Source of the DNA: JAEVLT01 sp050496765
GTDB taxonomy: Bacteria > Bacillota > Bacilli > Bacillales > Cytobacillaceae
Direction: 5' to 3'
Assembly: GCF_050496765.1 (NCBI RefSeq)
Contig: NZ_JBNWEO010000015.1
Span: 496,001-560,000, forward strand
Length of the DNA stretch: 64,000 bases
The position numbers were made by a program, and so were the translations under genes. Shown here piece after piece: positions 1 to 9,652 of this stretch. The notes beneath the pieces were generated by a model, which saw only the letters and a list, made by a program, of their open reading frames with translations, did not search any database and was not told where the DNA came from. The number at the start of each line of letters is the position of its first letter. Position 1 is the first letter of the stretch.

Positions 1-2
1 CC

Positions 3-1466
3 CGCCTATTAGCAAAAATCTACCATGAACTGGGTGTATTGCCGCGCGAAGACGTTATCGAGGCTGATCGCTCACAGTTAGTAGGTGCGTTTGTCGGTCA
101 AACAGAGGAAAACGTCCGATCCATTGTCGAGCGGGCCATAGGCGGTGTGTTGTTTATTGATGAGGCATACAGCTTAAAACGCGAAGGCCAATCAGGAAAC
201 GATTATGGCCAAACAGCCATTGATACCCTTGTTTCGTTGATGACAAGCAGTGAATATAGCGGCCGTTTTGCTGTTATACTGGCAGGCTATCCAGAAGAAA
301 TGCGGCTTTTTTTAAACGCGAATCCAGGGTTGCGAAGCCGTTTTCCTCAATCAAATTTCATTCAACTGCAAGATTATTCAAATGCCGAACTAATTGAAAT
401 CGCCGGGAAAATAGCGGCTGAAAATGACTACATTCTTACAGAGGATGCCAAAAAGGAACTTGTCCATCGCTTAGAGCGCGAACGGGTTGACGATACTTTT
501 GGCAATGCCAGAACGGCTAAAAATCTCGTTCTCGAAGCAATTTTTAAAAAAGGATCAGAAAGTAAAAGCGATACCACAGATGTTTTGCAGTTAACCGTGC
601 TGGACAAAGAGAATTTTACCACCGAATTGGCAAACAAAACGGTGTCGCCGGAGGATGAATTGAACCAGCTAGTAGGCCTCGATTCATTGAAAGAAGAAAT
701 CCTATCCCTTGTTTCGTTTGTAAAAATGCAGCAGTTTCGAAGAAGTAAGGGACTTCCTGTCGTTCCTATTCAACTTCATTCTGTTTTTACCGGGAATCCA
801 GGAACAGGAAAAACAACGGTGGCAAAAATTTATGCCGAATTATTACAAGAATCTGGAATTTTAAAGCGTGGCCATCTAATTGTTACAAGCAGGGCAGATT
901 TTGTGGCCGGGTATGTTGGACAAACAGCCGGAAAAACGAAAAAAAAGATTCGGGAAGCTTTAGGCGGTGTCTTGTTTATTGATGAGGCCTATTCTTTATT
1001 AGGACAAACAAGCGGCGATTTCGGCAAAGAGGTTATTGATACTCTTGTCGATGAGATGACGAAACACAATGAAAATTTAGTTGTCATTCTCGCCGGCTAT
1101 CCTCATGAAATGGAACGATTGCTAAACAGCAATCCCGGCTTGCATTCAAGATTCAAGAAATTTTTCCATTTTCCCGATTATACTTGTGATGAATTGGTTG
1201 CAATCATTGAAAAGTACATCCATCAGTATCAATACATGTTAACAGAACAAGCAAGAAAGCTGTTATATCAATCATTGCTTGAAAGGAAGGATCGTGGAAA
1301 CGGGCGGTTTGCAACCAATCTGGCAGATGAAATGATTCAATCCCAAGCAATGCGGCTCATGAATGGAACACAGGCGACTGATTTGGTAGAAAGAGCTGTA
1401 TACTTGGAAGAAGAGGATGTTAATCGAGCATTTATAAAAATAGGAAAAGAGGAGAATGTATGTTAG
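3..1466 (+). CDS. Tandem AAA+ ATPase, CbxX/CfqX-SpoVK type (5' end outside window)
   Basis: The reading frame is open to the left edge, where it reads RLLAKIY in frame before the first in-frame TTG, so the true start lies outside the window. Two AAA+ modules of the CbxX/CfqX/SpoVK family are seen. The first has its Walker B (GGVLFIDEAYSL) at about 141-176, and its Walker A must be just off the edge. The second has Walker A GNPGTGKTT near 791 and Walker B near 963. Each module repeats the pattern VGQT, LFIDEAYSL, LAGYP, NPGL.SRF. Family members are hexameric ATPases that remodel proteins, and in Bacillus SpoVK belongs to sporulation; the client here is unknown. The stop overlaps the start of the downstream thioesterase gene by 7 nt, so the two are probably cotranscribed. 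Confidence 0.9.
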   Translation, partial: RLLAKIYHELGVLPREDVIEADRSQLVGAFVGQTEENVRSIVERAIGGVLFIDEAYSLKREGQSGNDYGQTAIDTLVSLMTSSEYSGRFAVILAGYPEEMRLFLNANPGLRSRFPQSNFIQLQDYSNAELIEIAGKIAAENDYILTEDAKKELVHRLERERVDDTFGNARTAKNLVLEAIFKKGSESKSDTTDVLQLTVLDKENFTTELANKTVSPEDELNQLVGLDSLKEEILSLVSFVKMQQFRRSKGLPVVPIQLHSVFTGNPGTGKTTVAKIYAELLQESGILKRGHLIVTSRADFVAGYVGQTAGKTKKKIREALGGVLFIDEAYSLLGQTSGDFGKEVIDTLVDEMTKHNENLVVILAGYPHEMERLLNSNPGLHSRFKKFFHFPDYTCDELVAIIEKYIHQYQYMLTEQARKLLYQSLLERKDRGNGRFATNLADEMIQSQAMRLMNGTQATDLVERAVYLEEEDVNRAFIKIGKEENVC

Positions 1467-1891
1467 TTGCGACCACTGAAATTCCAGTTCGTTACGCGGA
1501 AACAGACCAAATGGGGGTTGTTTATCATGCTAATTATTTAATTTGGATGGAATTGGGGAGAACAGCCTTCATTGAAGAACTTGGATTTAATTATGCAGAA
1601 CTGGAAAAGGACGGGATTCTTTCACCGGTAATCGATATACACGTATCTTATAAAAAACCTGTTCGTTATGGTGAAACTGCTACTGTTAAGACATGGGTGG
1701 AGGCCTATGATGGTTTCCGCGTTAAATATGGTTATGAAATCATAACAGCTGAAGGTGAACTTGCCGTAACTGGCTTTACAGAACATGTTTGCGTCAAAAA
1801 AGATAGCTTTCGTCCTGTTGCTTTTCGGCGAATTCATCCAACCTGGCACGCGGCCTATGAAAAAGTGAAGAAAAACAGCCAAGAGGGGTGA
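1460..1891 (+). CDS. yneP: Acyl-CoA thioesterase, 4-hydroxybenzoyl-CoA thioesterase (hot-dog) family
   Basis: A 143-residue hot-dog-fold protein of the YbgC/FadM group. The N-terminal motif RYAETDQMGVVYHANYL carries the aspartate and the HANYL segment typical of the active site. These enzymes hydrolyse short- to long-chain acyl-CoA in the cytoplasm; the exact substrate cannot be read from sequence. The ATG at 1460 has GGAGA a few bases upstream, inside the end of the AAA+ gene. Position directly before yneQ, yneR, plsY, yneT and parEC matches B. subtilis yneP, which supports orthology. Confidence 0.9.
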   Translation: MLVATTEIPVRYAETDQMGVVYHANYLIWMELGRTAFIEELGFNYAELEKDGILSPVIDIHVSYKKPVRYGETATVKTWVEAYDGFRVKYGYEIITAEGELAVTGFTEHVCVKKDSFRPVAFRRIHPTWHAAYEKVKKNSQEG

Positions 1892-1896
1892 GGCAA

Positions 1897-2205
1897 TTGG
1901 CATTTGGCATTAAGCGAAAAGATCTTGTTGAGTGGAAAAAAAGAATTGATAGGGGCGAGATTGCTTTTTTGACCCATTATTGGCTTGATGACCGGTTTCC
2001 GTATGCGAACACGGTTACAAAAGTTGGCTGCAGCAACCTTGAAAAACTGGCAGAATGGGGAAGAGGCCATGGGTTAAAACCGGAGTGGATCCACCAACGG
2101 GCAGATGGTTACTCCCATTTTGATCTGATTGGAGAACGTCAGGCGGCAATTTTACAGAAAGAAGGACTTTTCGAGACCCTTAACTTAAAAACACGCACTC
2201 ATTAG
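1897..2205 (+). CDS. yneQ: Conserved hypothetical protein YneQ
   Basis: A small soluble protein of about 102 residues with no known catalytic motif. It is rich in charged and aromatic residues (THYWLDDRFPYA; GYSHFDLIGERQ). The open frame extends to a GTG at 1888, but the TTG at 1897 is preferred. The strong AGGGGTGA Shine-Dalgarno at 1884-1891 is correctly spaced only for the TTG, and the protein then begins MAFGIKR. It is called YneQ from its place immediately after yneP and from general likeness to that family. The function of the family is unknown. The 3' end runs into an intrinsic terminator. Confidence 0.8.
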   Translation: MAFGIKRKDLVEWKKRIDRGEIAFLTHYWLDDRFPYANTVTKVGCSNLEKLAEWGRGHGLKPEWIHQRADGYSHFDLIGERQAAILQKEGLFETLNLKTRTH

Positions 2206-2223
2206 ACTGTTGTGCGTGTTTTT
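2187..2223 (+). terminator. Intrinsic terminator of the AAA+/yneP/yneQ unit
   Basis: Twelve-base arms AAAAACACGCAC (2187-2198) and GTGCGTGTTTTT (2212-2223) form a hairpin ending in a T run. The left arm lies in the last codons of yneQ. Confidence 0.85.
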
Positions 2224-2285
2224 AATAGAGTAGAATCCATTCCAGCTGATTTTTTTGCAAATGCCCCCAATTTTATCGAAAAATT

Positions 2286-2591
2286 TTACTCTTTAGCTTT
2301 AGCTTTAGGAAAGTGAAAAATGGGTTCATTCCGATCCTCGTTCCACTCAATGGATAGATCATGTCCGTCAAAATACCATAAATCTTTTTCCTCTATGTAA
2401 AAAGAAATACCATCTTGCTCAGTTAGCGCGCCAATGTCTACCGGTTCCTCTGTGGAGATTCCCAAGGAGAAGCCGCTTTGAATGGTGCTTGTGCCGCCGT
2501 AACGTGCAAAAAAGCGAACAAATTCTCCTTCTGCTAAATTAAGTTCTTTTTTATACCAAACAACTGCTTTACTCTGAATTTGAATGTTCAA
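2286..2591 (-). CDS. yneR: HesB-like domain protein YneR
   Basis: A 101-residue protein of the HesB/IscA-like YneR family. It has the family's beta-rich layout, including VRFFARYGG, SGFSLGI and a C-terminal aspartate/glutamate-rich segment. It contains no cysteine at all, so it cannot bind an iron-sulfur cluster like true IscA proteins. That is usual for the YneR branch, whose role is unknown. It stands convergent to yneQ and in the same relative place as yneR in B. subtilis. The start ATG at 2591 is preceded by AAAGGGG on the minus strand. Confidence 0.85.
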   Translation of the reverse strand: MNIQIQSKAVVWYKKELNLAEGEFVRFFARYGGTSTIQSGFSLGISTEEPVDIGALTEQDGISFYIEEKDLWYFDGHDLSIEWNEDRNEPIFHFPKAKAKE

Positions 2592-2739
2592 ATGAATACC
2601 CCTTTCATCAATCTTGCTGCGATATGTCCACTTTACTCATAAAGAAATAAAATTGACCCTATATAGTTTACCACAATTGGTTCCATCCATTTCTTTAACG
2701 CACTGGATTTCAATCTTTCTTTTTGAATTCCAATAAGAA

Positions 2740-3880
2740 TCACAAGTTCCTTTCACTAAGCGATTTGACTTGGTGCGCAAAGGTTTGAAGCGGAAACATA
2801 ATCGTAAATGTCGTTCCTTTCTGGATCATACTTTCAACATAAATGGAGCCGCCGTTTTCCTCAATAATTTTTTTGCACATACTAAGCCCAATCCCTGTTC
2901 CTTTTTCTTTTGTTGAATAAAAGGGAATAAACAAGTTTTTAAGTACATCGTTTGACATTCCACAGCCGCTATCACTGATGCGAATGATCGCATTTTCTGC
3001 ATTTACTTCTGTTGAAATCGTAATCATCCGGGAGTGGCTGAAACTTTCGTCGATGGCTTCCATTGCATTTTTTAAAATATTAATTAAAACTTGTTTTAAC
3101 TGTTTGGGAGAAATTCGGAGCCGAAACATCGAACGAAGAAAATGACGAATGGATTTCAATGTTTCGAAGTATGGCTTCACTCTCGTAAAGAATGACGATG
3201 TCATGAACAATTTTATTTAATGAAACTTCTTGGCTTTCATCTGTCTGTGGTTTGGCTGCATTTAAAAATTCAAAAATAATATCGTTTGCCCGATTGATTT
3301 CTTCAAGAGCCACTTCAGCGTATTGTTCCTTTCCCAATTCCTTGAGGTATGGACGTAACAGTTGCAAAAAACCTTTTACAGTGGTCAGTGGATTGCGGAT
3401 CTCATGGGCGATACCTGCCGCCAATTTTTCAACATTATGATGATGATCAACCGCCTTTGCGGCATCTTTCATTTCTTCCACCGTTTTCTCTAAATAATCC
3501 CTTTTTTCACTTAAGTCTTGATTAAAACGAAATAATTTCCGTTCAACCCGGCTGATCATTTCTTTCATATTTGAAAGTTCCGTTTTGATTGGAACACAAA
3601 ATACATGAAGGTTTAAACCTTCATCAGTGGATTTATAAATTTGGTAAAACTGTTTTTGCGTTTTTCCATTCATCGGAATTTCGATAAATTCCAGATTGGT
3701 ATTATTTTTTAAAAATGAAGTGGTATTTTGCTGATATTGACAATCAATTAATTCTACAAAGCTATCCGCCTCGACAAAATTTCGCTCTGCTACTTGGGAC
3801 TTCTTCAGCACCTTTAGTTGCTGATCTAAAATAAAGTAAGGAAAAGGGACATTGTTCACGAAAATCTGATCAAAATTCAT
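2740..3880 (-). pseudogene. Sensor histidine kinase, KinB/sporulation-kinase-like, interrupted by a frameshift
   Basis: Two overlapping minus-strand frames together make one kinase. The upstream part (to about 3120) has an N-terminal PAS-like region and a HisKA domain with H-box AAGIAHEIRNPLTTVKGFLQLL split around its phosphorylatable His. The downstream part (about 3130 to 2740) has the ATPase domain with N-box LINILKNAMEAID, G1 DSGCGMS and G2 GTGIGLSMC. The frame changes between about 3100 and 3145, just before the N-box, so no single frame carries both halves. No transmembrane segment is visible, as in cytosolic PAS kinases. Either a real mutation or a sequencing error is possible. The preferred start is the ATG at 3880 because the AAAGG there sits too close to the ATG at 3892. 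It is not part of the B. subtilis yne block, so it is an insertion in the local gene order. Confidence 0.8.
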
Positions 3881-3892
3881 CTTTGAGATCAT

Positions 3893-4443
3893 CCTTTTTT
3901 ACAATCTGACAGTCAAGCCGCTTAATATGTAAAGTTTTTTAAAAACACACCGATCGCCGGTCTTATGAATCTAGTAAGTCTAATACTATCCGCAGTTCTA
4001 TTTATATGCGGGGGAAAGAAAGAAATTTCTACAAATTTCGTAAAAAGTTAAATTTTTTATAGCTCTATCATAGCAAAATGGCAAAATAGCAACAATAACT
4101 GTGCTTAAATTAATCTCAGCTGGATAAAGCCTTTAAACTGGTTATACATATGAGCCACAGGACAAAAATCCTGAACCCTTGATAGTATTGACTTTATTTG
4201 ATTATTAATTGAAAAAGTGTTTCCACGGTCACTGCGTGGAACGAATGCCTTTCGAGTTGTCAAATCTCACTTTAGACGAAATAGGGACCAAATTCGGTCG
4301 TTTTATAATTTTTTTACCCTAATTTTTTACAGGGGTTTAATGGAAGATAGAAACTTTGCCTATTTAGACAAAAAGAAAAGCCATAATGAATCTCCATTGG
4401 TAAAATAGAAGTACCAACACAACCATTACGAAAGGAATTCATT
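3893..4443. other. Intergenic region with probable IS left flank
   Basis: No gene is supported here. The A+T-rich stretch at 3900-4090 presumably holds the kinase promoter. The stretch from about 4092 to 4443 is probably the left part of the adjacent IS. A weak hairpin, CCACG/CGTGG, occurs near 4222-4238. Confidence 0.5.
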
Positions 4444-5927
4444 ATGACTGATTCTATTATACCAAAATCATATTCAAATGTAATCTACCTTCAACCCTCA
4501 TTTTCATTTGCGCAAGACAACTTCTCCTCTTTGCGCCACCTTCCTTATGTAAAATTGGCGCTTGATTTCCCTTGGGAAGAGGTTTTCGCTCCCATTGAAC
4601 AAGAGTACATTAATGCAAGGTTTCAGCGAAATTGGGACAAGAGGAATCAAAGGAATTCTGATGAATCTCAAGTCGAATTATTTCCACATTTGCCAAGGGA
4701 CGTGAGTGCGAAGCCAAAAAAATCGTCTAGAGGACGAGAGGGAATTGACTTTTATGTACTGTTAAAATCGTTTCTCTTAGCCCCACTTCTTTATGTGGAA
4801 GTCATGGTCACAAGTGTTCATTTCCAAGTGGTGGGGAACTCTGATTTTCGAATGGTTTGCGGTTTTACCAGCACTCCGTGCCTTAGGACCTTTGAACGTT
4901 TTGATCAGATTATGATCGAAAACGGATTATGGGAAAAGGCTCGTCAGCTTATGGTGAATTTCAACATCCAACAAGGAATTATAGAGAAAGAAGAACAATT
5001 GGCCGTCGATACTACACATGTCGAAGCCGAAGCCACTTTAAATGCAGTTCGCAAATGTGGCCATTCTGAACCATGCGATTGTCCGAAAATCCCTACGGAT
5101 GACAATGTTGGACTTATGAGAAAAAGCAATACTGTTTCTTACATAGCCCATAAAGTAGCGCTTGTATGCGGTGTTAAATCGGAACTCCCATTATCTAGAT
5201 GTGTTTTTAAAGGTGGAGAAAGTGATGCCATAACTCTCGAACCGACTTTGGAAAAGGTAAAGCAAGATCTTCCTGAAAAATTTCTGGAAAACGTGCAATA
5301 CGTAAGCGCAGATGGAATCTATCAAAGTAAAGATAATCAACAATATGCAAAAAACATTCTTCAGACCAAACTATTGGCTCCGATTAATCCACGAAAAATC
5401 AAGGATCAAGAACTGGATGCCCGTGGAATGGCAAAACTCGATAAGTATGGTGTTCCACATTGTATTAGTGGACATAAGTTAAAATTGAAAGGGCTGGATG
5501 AAACAAAAAAGCAATACGTTTGGACATGTCCCGTATTTGATCCAAAGTATAAACAAGAAGGGCTCACTTGTTCGGAAGCCTGCCATATTCAATGTTGTAG
5601 CGGAGCCCAAACAGGCAGAACAATTCGGATTCAACAATCGCAAACGCCGCAAATAGATCCGGAATTTCCGCAACATCTTCAATCATTTAAAACAAAATTT
5701 TCGGAAAGAACGGCCATCGAGCGAGTTAACGCACAAGCCAAAGAAGGACTTAGCTTACGTAGAGTCCACAAACGGGGACGTGTAGCAGTAGAGGCCCATG
5801 TAGATCGATGCATCATAACCTCACACGTCTTGGCTTATATGTCCGTTCAAGAAACTGGACAGCTCTATCGAGGGTGGACAAAACTATCCGCATAGAAATT
5901 TTTAATAACGTAACTACCAGTTATTGT
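4092..5927 (+). mobile_element. Probable insertion sequence with DDE transposase; ends tentative
   Basis: The limits are guessed from a 10-bp inverted match: ACAATAACTG at 4092-4101 and its complement at 5918-5927, flanking the transposase gene. No convincing target-site duplication was found next to these positions, so the real ends may differ. The element lies between yneR plus the broken kinase and plsY, a block otherwise conserved with B. subtilis. Confidence 0.35.
4444..5895 (+). CDS. DDE transposase (IS1182-like / IS4-superfamily type)
   Basis: A 483-residue transposase. The first catalytic Asp probably lies in AVDTTHVEAEATL (about residue 187), the second in SADGIYQSK (about 287), and the Glu in the C-terminal segment SERTAIERVNAQAKEGL. 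Between them is a cysteine-rich stretch (CSEACHIQCC), common in IS1182-like enzymes. The N-terminus is preceded by GAAAGGA and the ATG at 4444. The gene is full length with no frameshift, so the element could be active. The assignment to IS1182 rather than a neighbouring family is provisional. Confidence 0.8.
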   Translation: MTDSIIPKSYSNVIYLQPSFSFAQDNFSSLRHLPYVKLALDFPWEEVFAPIEQEYINARFQRNWDKRNQRNSDESQVELFPHLPRDVSAKPKKSSRGREGIDFYVLLKSFLLAPLLYVEVMVTSVHFQVVGNSDFRMVCGFTSTPCLRTFERFDQIMIENGLWEKARQLMVNFNIQQGIIEKEEQLAVDTTHVEAEATLNAVRKCGHSEPCDCPKIPTDDNVGLMRKSNTVSYIAHKVALVCGVKSELPLSRCVFKGGESDAITLEPTLEKVKQDLPEKFLENVQYVSADGIYQSKDNQQYAKNILQTKLLAPINPRKIKDQELDARGMAKLDKYGVPHCISGHKLKLKGLDETKKQYVWTCPVFDPKYKQEGLTCSEACHIQCCSGAQTGRTIRIQQSQTPQIDPEFPQHLQSFKTKFSERTAIERVNAQAKEGLSLRRVHKRGRVAVEAHVDRCIITSHVLAYMSVQETGQLYRGWTKLSA

Positions 5928-6096
5928 AAGTGCGAAAACTGATGACGGGATAAGTATGCCCTTTTTTAGGTTCCATTTACAAAAAAGATAAATAAGAAGT
6001 CGAGAAACTAAGAAAAATCATCTAAGGCCTTCTCCTCCATCCCAAAAATTTCAAGTTGCTTTATCCCAATTTTAATTTAGTCCTGTTGCTCTATGA

Positions 6097-6135
6097 AAAA
6101 AGCTTTAGAAGAACGGAAATGCGTTCTTCTAAAGC
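6097..6135 (-). terminator. Intrinsic terminator of plsY
   Basis: A perfect 14-bp inverted repeat, GCTTTAGAAGAACG (6102-6115) and CGTTCTTCTAAAGC (6122-6135), with a 6-nt loop. On the minus strand it is followed by a T run. It overlaps the plsY stop codon. Confidence 0.9.
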
Positions 6136-6746
6136 CATTTAATTTTTGGTTCAGTTTTGTTGATTATCCGCTTAATATTGGCACGATGCCGATAAAAAAC
6201 GAACGAGGTTAGCAAAAGAACGACAATAATTAGGGGGATATCCCATCCGCGGATCACGCCTGAGGCAAATGAATAAACAATTGCTGCGATTCCTGCAAGC
6301 ATAGACGATAATGAAACATATTTTGTTAAATACAAGCTGACAAAAAAAGTAAGCAATACAAATAAAAACAATATCGGGGTATAAAAAAGCAGTACCCCTC
6401 CTGAAGTAGCAACCGCTTTGCCACCACGGAATCCGGCAAAAAGAGGATACATATGGCCGATCACGGCAAAAACCCCCGCAAGCAGCGGACTAATATTCGC
6501 GTGCAACAAAACAGGGAGCGATGCTGCAAGCGTCCCTTTTAAAATATCTGCAAGCGTTACCGTCATTCCTGCTTTTACCCCAAGAGTTCGAAACGTATTG
6601 GTTCCGCCCAAATTCCCGCTGCCATGTTGGCGAATATCCGTTTTATAAAAAAGTTTGCCGACAATGAGGCCGGACGGAATCGACCCAAGCAAATAAGCAA
6701 GGATCACTACTGCAATTAGTGCGACCATTAACCATTTCACCCTCAA
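6129..6746 (-). CDS. plsY: Acyl-phosphate:glycerol-3-phosphate acyltransferase PlsY
   Basis: A 205-residue multispanning membrane protein that transfers an acyl group from acyl-phosphate to glycerol-3-phosphate, the first step of phospholipid synthesis in Gram-positive bacteria. The three conserved family loops are present: LLGSIPSGLIVGK near the N-terminus, GSGNLGGTNTFR (about residues 42-53), and the glycine-rich GFRGGKAVATSGG (about 105-117). About five hydrophobic segments alternate with these loops, and the length is normal for the family. It is transcribed away from yneT and corresponds to B. subtilis yneS. The start ATG at 6746 may not be the only choice because a second in-frame ATG (MVALIA) follows closely. 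Confidence 0.95.
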   Translation of the reverse strand: MRVKWLMVALIAVVILAYLLGSIPSGLIVGKLFYKTDIRQHGSGNLGGTNTFRTLGVKAGMTVTLADILKGTLAASLPVLLHANISPLLAGVFAVIGHMYPLFAGFRGGKAVATSGGVLLFYTPILFLFVLLTFFVSLYLTKYVSLSSMLAGIAAIVYSFASGVIRGWDIPLIIVVLLLTSFVFYRHRANIKRIINKTEPKIKWL

Positions 6747-6914
6747 TTCATTGATTCAGTTAATTTATTTTAACATGGATTTGCAAAAACGCCACCACTC
6801 ATTTACAACCAACCACTATTATCTATTCAAAACTTAAATAGACAAAATATTATGTTTTCTAGTACAATGATAAATAGAGATAGGTTAAAAAATGGAAATA
6901 AAGGAGCGTTTAAC

Positions 6915-7328
6915 ATGAAAATTGAAAACCCTTCCAAAGAGGAAATCGGTGCGATTTTAAAAAAAGCAAAGCGAATTGCGGTTGTTGGTTTAAGCGATAA
7001 ACCAGAAAGGGATTCATATGAAGTTGCAGAAGCATTGCAAAGAGCAGGGTATGAAATCATCCCCGTAAACCCTGCAATTCAAGAGGTGCTGGGTGTAAAA
7101 GCAGTTCCTTCTTTAAAAGCAATCGAGGGTCACGTTGATATAGTGGATGTATTTCGCCGTTCCGAACACCTACCGGAGATTGCAAAGGAATTCTTAGAGA
7201 TTGACGCAGATGTTTTTTGGGCGCAGCTTGGCCTGGCGAACGAGGGAGCATATGCCTTGTTAAAAGAAAAAGGATATACAGTCATCATGAATCGCTGCAT
7301 AAAAGTCGAACATGCTTTAATGAACTAA
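6915..7328 (+). CDS. yneT: CoA-binding domain protein YneT
   Basis: A Rossmann-fold CoA-binding protein (CoA_binding_2 family) of 137 residues from the ATG at 6915, which has AAGGAG at 6901-6906. The open frame reaches 6852, but that upstream part is unlikely to be coding. Typical features are AKRIAVVGLSDKPERDSYEVAEAL, the nucleotide-binding beta-alpha-beta start, and NRCIKVEH near the end. The family is related to succinyl-CoA synthetase domains, but its task is unknown. It lies between plsY and parE as in B. subtilis and is divergent from plsY. Confidence 0.9.
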   Translation: MKIENPSKEEIGAILKKAKRIAVVGLSDKPERDSYEVAEALQRAGYEIIPVNPAIQEVLGVKAVPSLKAIEGHVDIVDVFRRSEHLPEIAKEFLEIDADVFWAQLGLANEGAYALLKEKGYTVIMNRCIKVEHALMN

Positions 7329-7401
7329 CCGATTCAGTTTTCCTTAGAGCGAATATACTTCTAAATGGCAGTTACATAAACGTTCTGTTTGTGATGAAAA
7401 T

Positions 7402-7426
7402 GAGGTCAAATCCGACCTCGTTTTTC
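7402..7426 (+). terminator. Intrinsic terminator of yneT
   Basis: Arms GAGGTC (7402-7407) and GACCTC (7414-7419), followed by GTTTTTC. Short but well placed. The remaining 250 bases before parE hold no gene and presumably contain the parEC promoter. Confidence 0.7.
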
Positions 7427-7672
7427 TTTTTTCTGCAAATCCTTTTATGTCTAAAACTTGTTGTTTCTCTAAAATGCATTTGCCAAATCAAAATTAAACG
7501 CTAAAATAAAGCATAGACGCCGCAATGGATTGTGGTAAAATAAAACAGTGGAACATTCGTTCTAATTTTTATCAAAAAAAGGATTCTTCCGTGTTAAAAT
7601 CGAATCAATAACTGACTAGAAGATAGCAAATTGAATGTTTTTCTTTTTGAAAGGTATGAAAGGGGTATTTTA

Positions 7673-9652
7673 GTGGCAAGAAATCAGCAAGTATTTGATT
7701 ATAACGATGATGCGATCCAGGTGCTGGAAGGGCTCGAAGCGGTTCGGAAACGGCCGGGAATGTACATTGGTTCTACCGATTCACGCGGCCTGCATCATCT
7801 TGTTTACGAAATTGTCGATAATTCTGTCGATGAAGCGCTTGCAGGCTTTGGCGACCAAATTATCGTTAAAATTCATAAAGATAATTCCATCAGTGTCATG
7901 GATAAAGGACGGGGGATGCCGACCGGAATGCACAAGCTCGGTAAACCAACACCGGAAGTAATCCTCACCGTTTTGCACGCAGGTGGGAAATTTGGCCAGG
8001 GCGGCTACAAAACAAGCGGCGGTCTGCATGGTGTTGGTGCTTCTGTCGTTAATGCCTTGTCCGAATGGCTAGTTGTAACAATCAAACGTGATGGCTTTGT
8101 ATATGAGCAGCGCTTCGAAAATGGCGGAAAGCCGGCAACAACTTTGGAGAAAATCGGTAAAACCAATCAAAGCGGGACAACGATTCATTTTAAACCTGAT
8201 CCCACTATATTCTCCACAACCACTTTCAACTTTGAAACATTGTGCGAAAGGTTAAGAGAATCTGCTTTCCTTTTAAAAGGATTGAAGATTGAAATCATTG
8301 ATGATCGCAATGATGTTCACGAAATGTTTTATTATGAAAATGGTGTCGAAGCATTTGTTGAATACTTGAATGAGGAAAAAGATGTATTGCACCCTGTTGT
8401 CAGTTTTGAAGGAACGCAAAATGGAATTGAAGTCGAATTTGCATTTCAATTTAATGATGGCTATTCGGAAAATATCCTTTCCTTTGTAAACAATGTTCGG
8501 ACGAAAGACGGCGGAACCCATGAAGTCGGAGCGAGGACCGCCATGACTCGCGTATTCAACGATTATGCCAGGAAAGTCTCATTGCTGAAGGAAAAAGACA
8601 AAAACCTGGAAGGTACAGATATCCGTGAGGGTTTGGCAGCGATCATTTCCGTACGTATTCCGGAGGAACTGTTGCAGTTTGAGGGTCAGACTAAAGGGAA
8701 GCTGGGCACCAGTGAAGCAAGATCTGCTGTCGATTCAGTCGTCTCAGAACATTTGTCCTACTTTTTAGAGGAAAACCCCGATATTAGTTCTTTGCTCATC
8801 AAAAAAGCAATCAAAGCTTACCAAGCTCGCGAAGCGGCGCGAAAAGCACGGGAAGATGCCCGCAGCGGCAAAAAGCGAAAACGTGCCGAAACGGTTTTAT
8901 CTGGTAAACTCACGCCCGCTCAATCGCGAAATCCTCAAAAAAATGAGCTCTATTTGGTTGAGGGCGACTCTGCAGGAGGTTCGGCTAAGCAAGGGCGTGA
9001 CCGCCGCTTTCAAGCAGTTCTTCCGTTAAGAGGAAAAGTTATTAATACAGAAAAAGCAAAACTTGAAGATATTTTTAAAAACGAAGAAATCAACACAATT
9101 ATCCACGCGATTGGGGCAGGGGTAGGAGCTGATTTCAATATACAAGATGTCAACTATGATAAAGTGATTATTATGACCGATGCCGACACCGACGGCGCCC
9201 ATATCCAAGTCCTTCTGCTCACTTTCTTTTATCGCTATATGAAGCCCCTTGTTGAAGCGGGTAAAGTCTTTATTGCTCTTCCGCCACTTTATAAAGTCAG
9301 CAAAGGGACAGGGAAAAAAGAAATCATTGAATATGCTTGGAGCGATGACGAACTGAAAGGTGCGATCAAAAAAGTCGGAAGAGGCTACATCATCCAGCGG
9401 TATAAAGGTCTTGGCGAAATGAATGCCGATCAGTTGTGGGAAACTACGATGGATCCGGAAACACGAACGTTGATTCGTGTTAAAATAGACGATATTGCGA
9501 GAGCTGAAAGACGCGTAACGACACTTATGGGCGATAAAGTCGAGCCGCGAAGAAAATGGATTGAATCCCATGTTGCTTTTGGTTTGGAAGAAGAGGATAC
9601 CATTCTCGAAAACGAAAATCTGACGGTTCCCGAGGAGGCAATTGAGAAATGA
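7673..9652 (+). CDS. parE: DNA topoisomerase IV subunit B (ParE/GrlB)
   Basis: The ATPase subunit of topoisomerase IV, which with ParC decatenates sister chromosomes. The GHKL ATPase domain has EIVDNSVDEA and the glycine-rich GGLHGVGASVVNALS. The C-terminal TOPRIM domain has LVEGDSAGGSAKQGRDR and the DTDGAH metal site in IMTDADTDGAHI. Near the C-terminus RYKGLGEMN is conserved. The GTG at 7673 is chosen as start because AAAGGGG precedes it and the protein then begins MARNQQVFDYN, as in Bacillus ParE. The frame upstream to 7631 is not conserved. The stop overlaps the parC start as ATGA, suggesting translational coupling. From this start it is 659 residues, a normal length. Confidence 0.97.
   Translation: MARNQQVFDYNDDAIQVLEGLEAVRKRPGMYIGSTDSRGLHHLVYEIVDNSVDEALAGFGDQIIVKIHKDNSISVMDKGRGMPTGMHKLGKPTPEVILTVLHAGGKFGQGGYKTSGGLHGVGASVVNALSEWLVVTIKRDGFVYEQRFENGGKPATTLEKIGKTNQSGTTIHFKPDPTIFSTTTFNFETLCERLRESAFLLKGLKIEIIDDRNDVHEMFYYENGVEAFVEYLNEEKDVLHPVVSFEGTQNGIEVEFAFQFNDGYSENILSFVNNVRTKDGGTHEVGARTAMTRVFNDYARKVSLLKEKDKNLEGTDIREGLAAIISVRIPEELLQFEGQTKGKLGTSEARSAVDSVVSEHLSYFLEENPDISSLLIKKAIKAYQAREAARKAREDARSGKKRKRAETVLSGKLTPAQSRNPQKNELYLVEGDSAGGSAKQGRDRRFQAVLPLRGKVINTEKAKLEDIFKNEEINTIIHAIGAGVGADFNIQDVNYDKVIIMTDADTDGAHIQVLLLTFFYRYMKPLVEAGKVFIALPPLYKVSKGTGKKEIIEYAWSDDELKGAIKKVGRGYIIQRYKGLGEMNADQLWETTMDPETRTLIRVKIDDIARAERRVTTLMGDKVEPRRKWIESHVAFGLEEEDTILENENLTVPEEAIEK

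Noticed and set aside
9026..9571. Long antisense open frame in parE
   Set aside because: It is a shadow of the strongly conserved parE frame, without ribosome site or protein-like composition.
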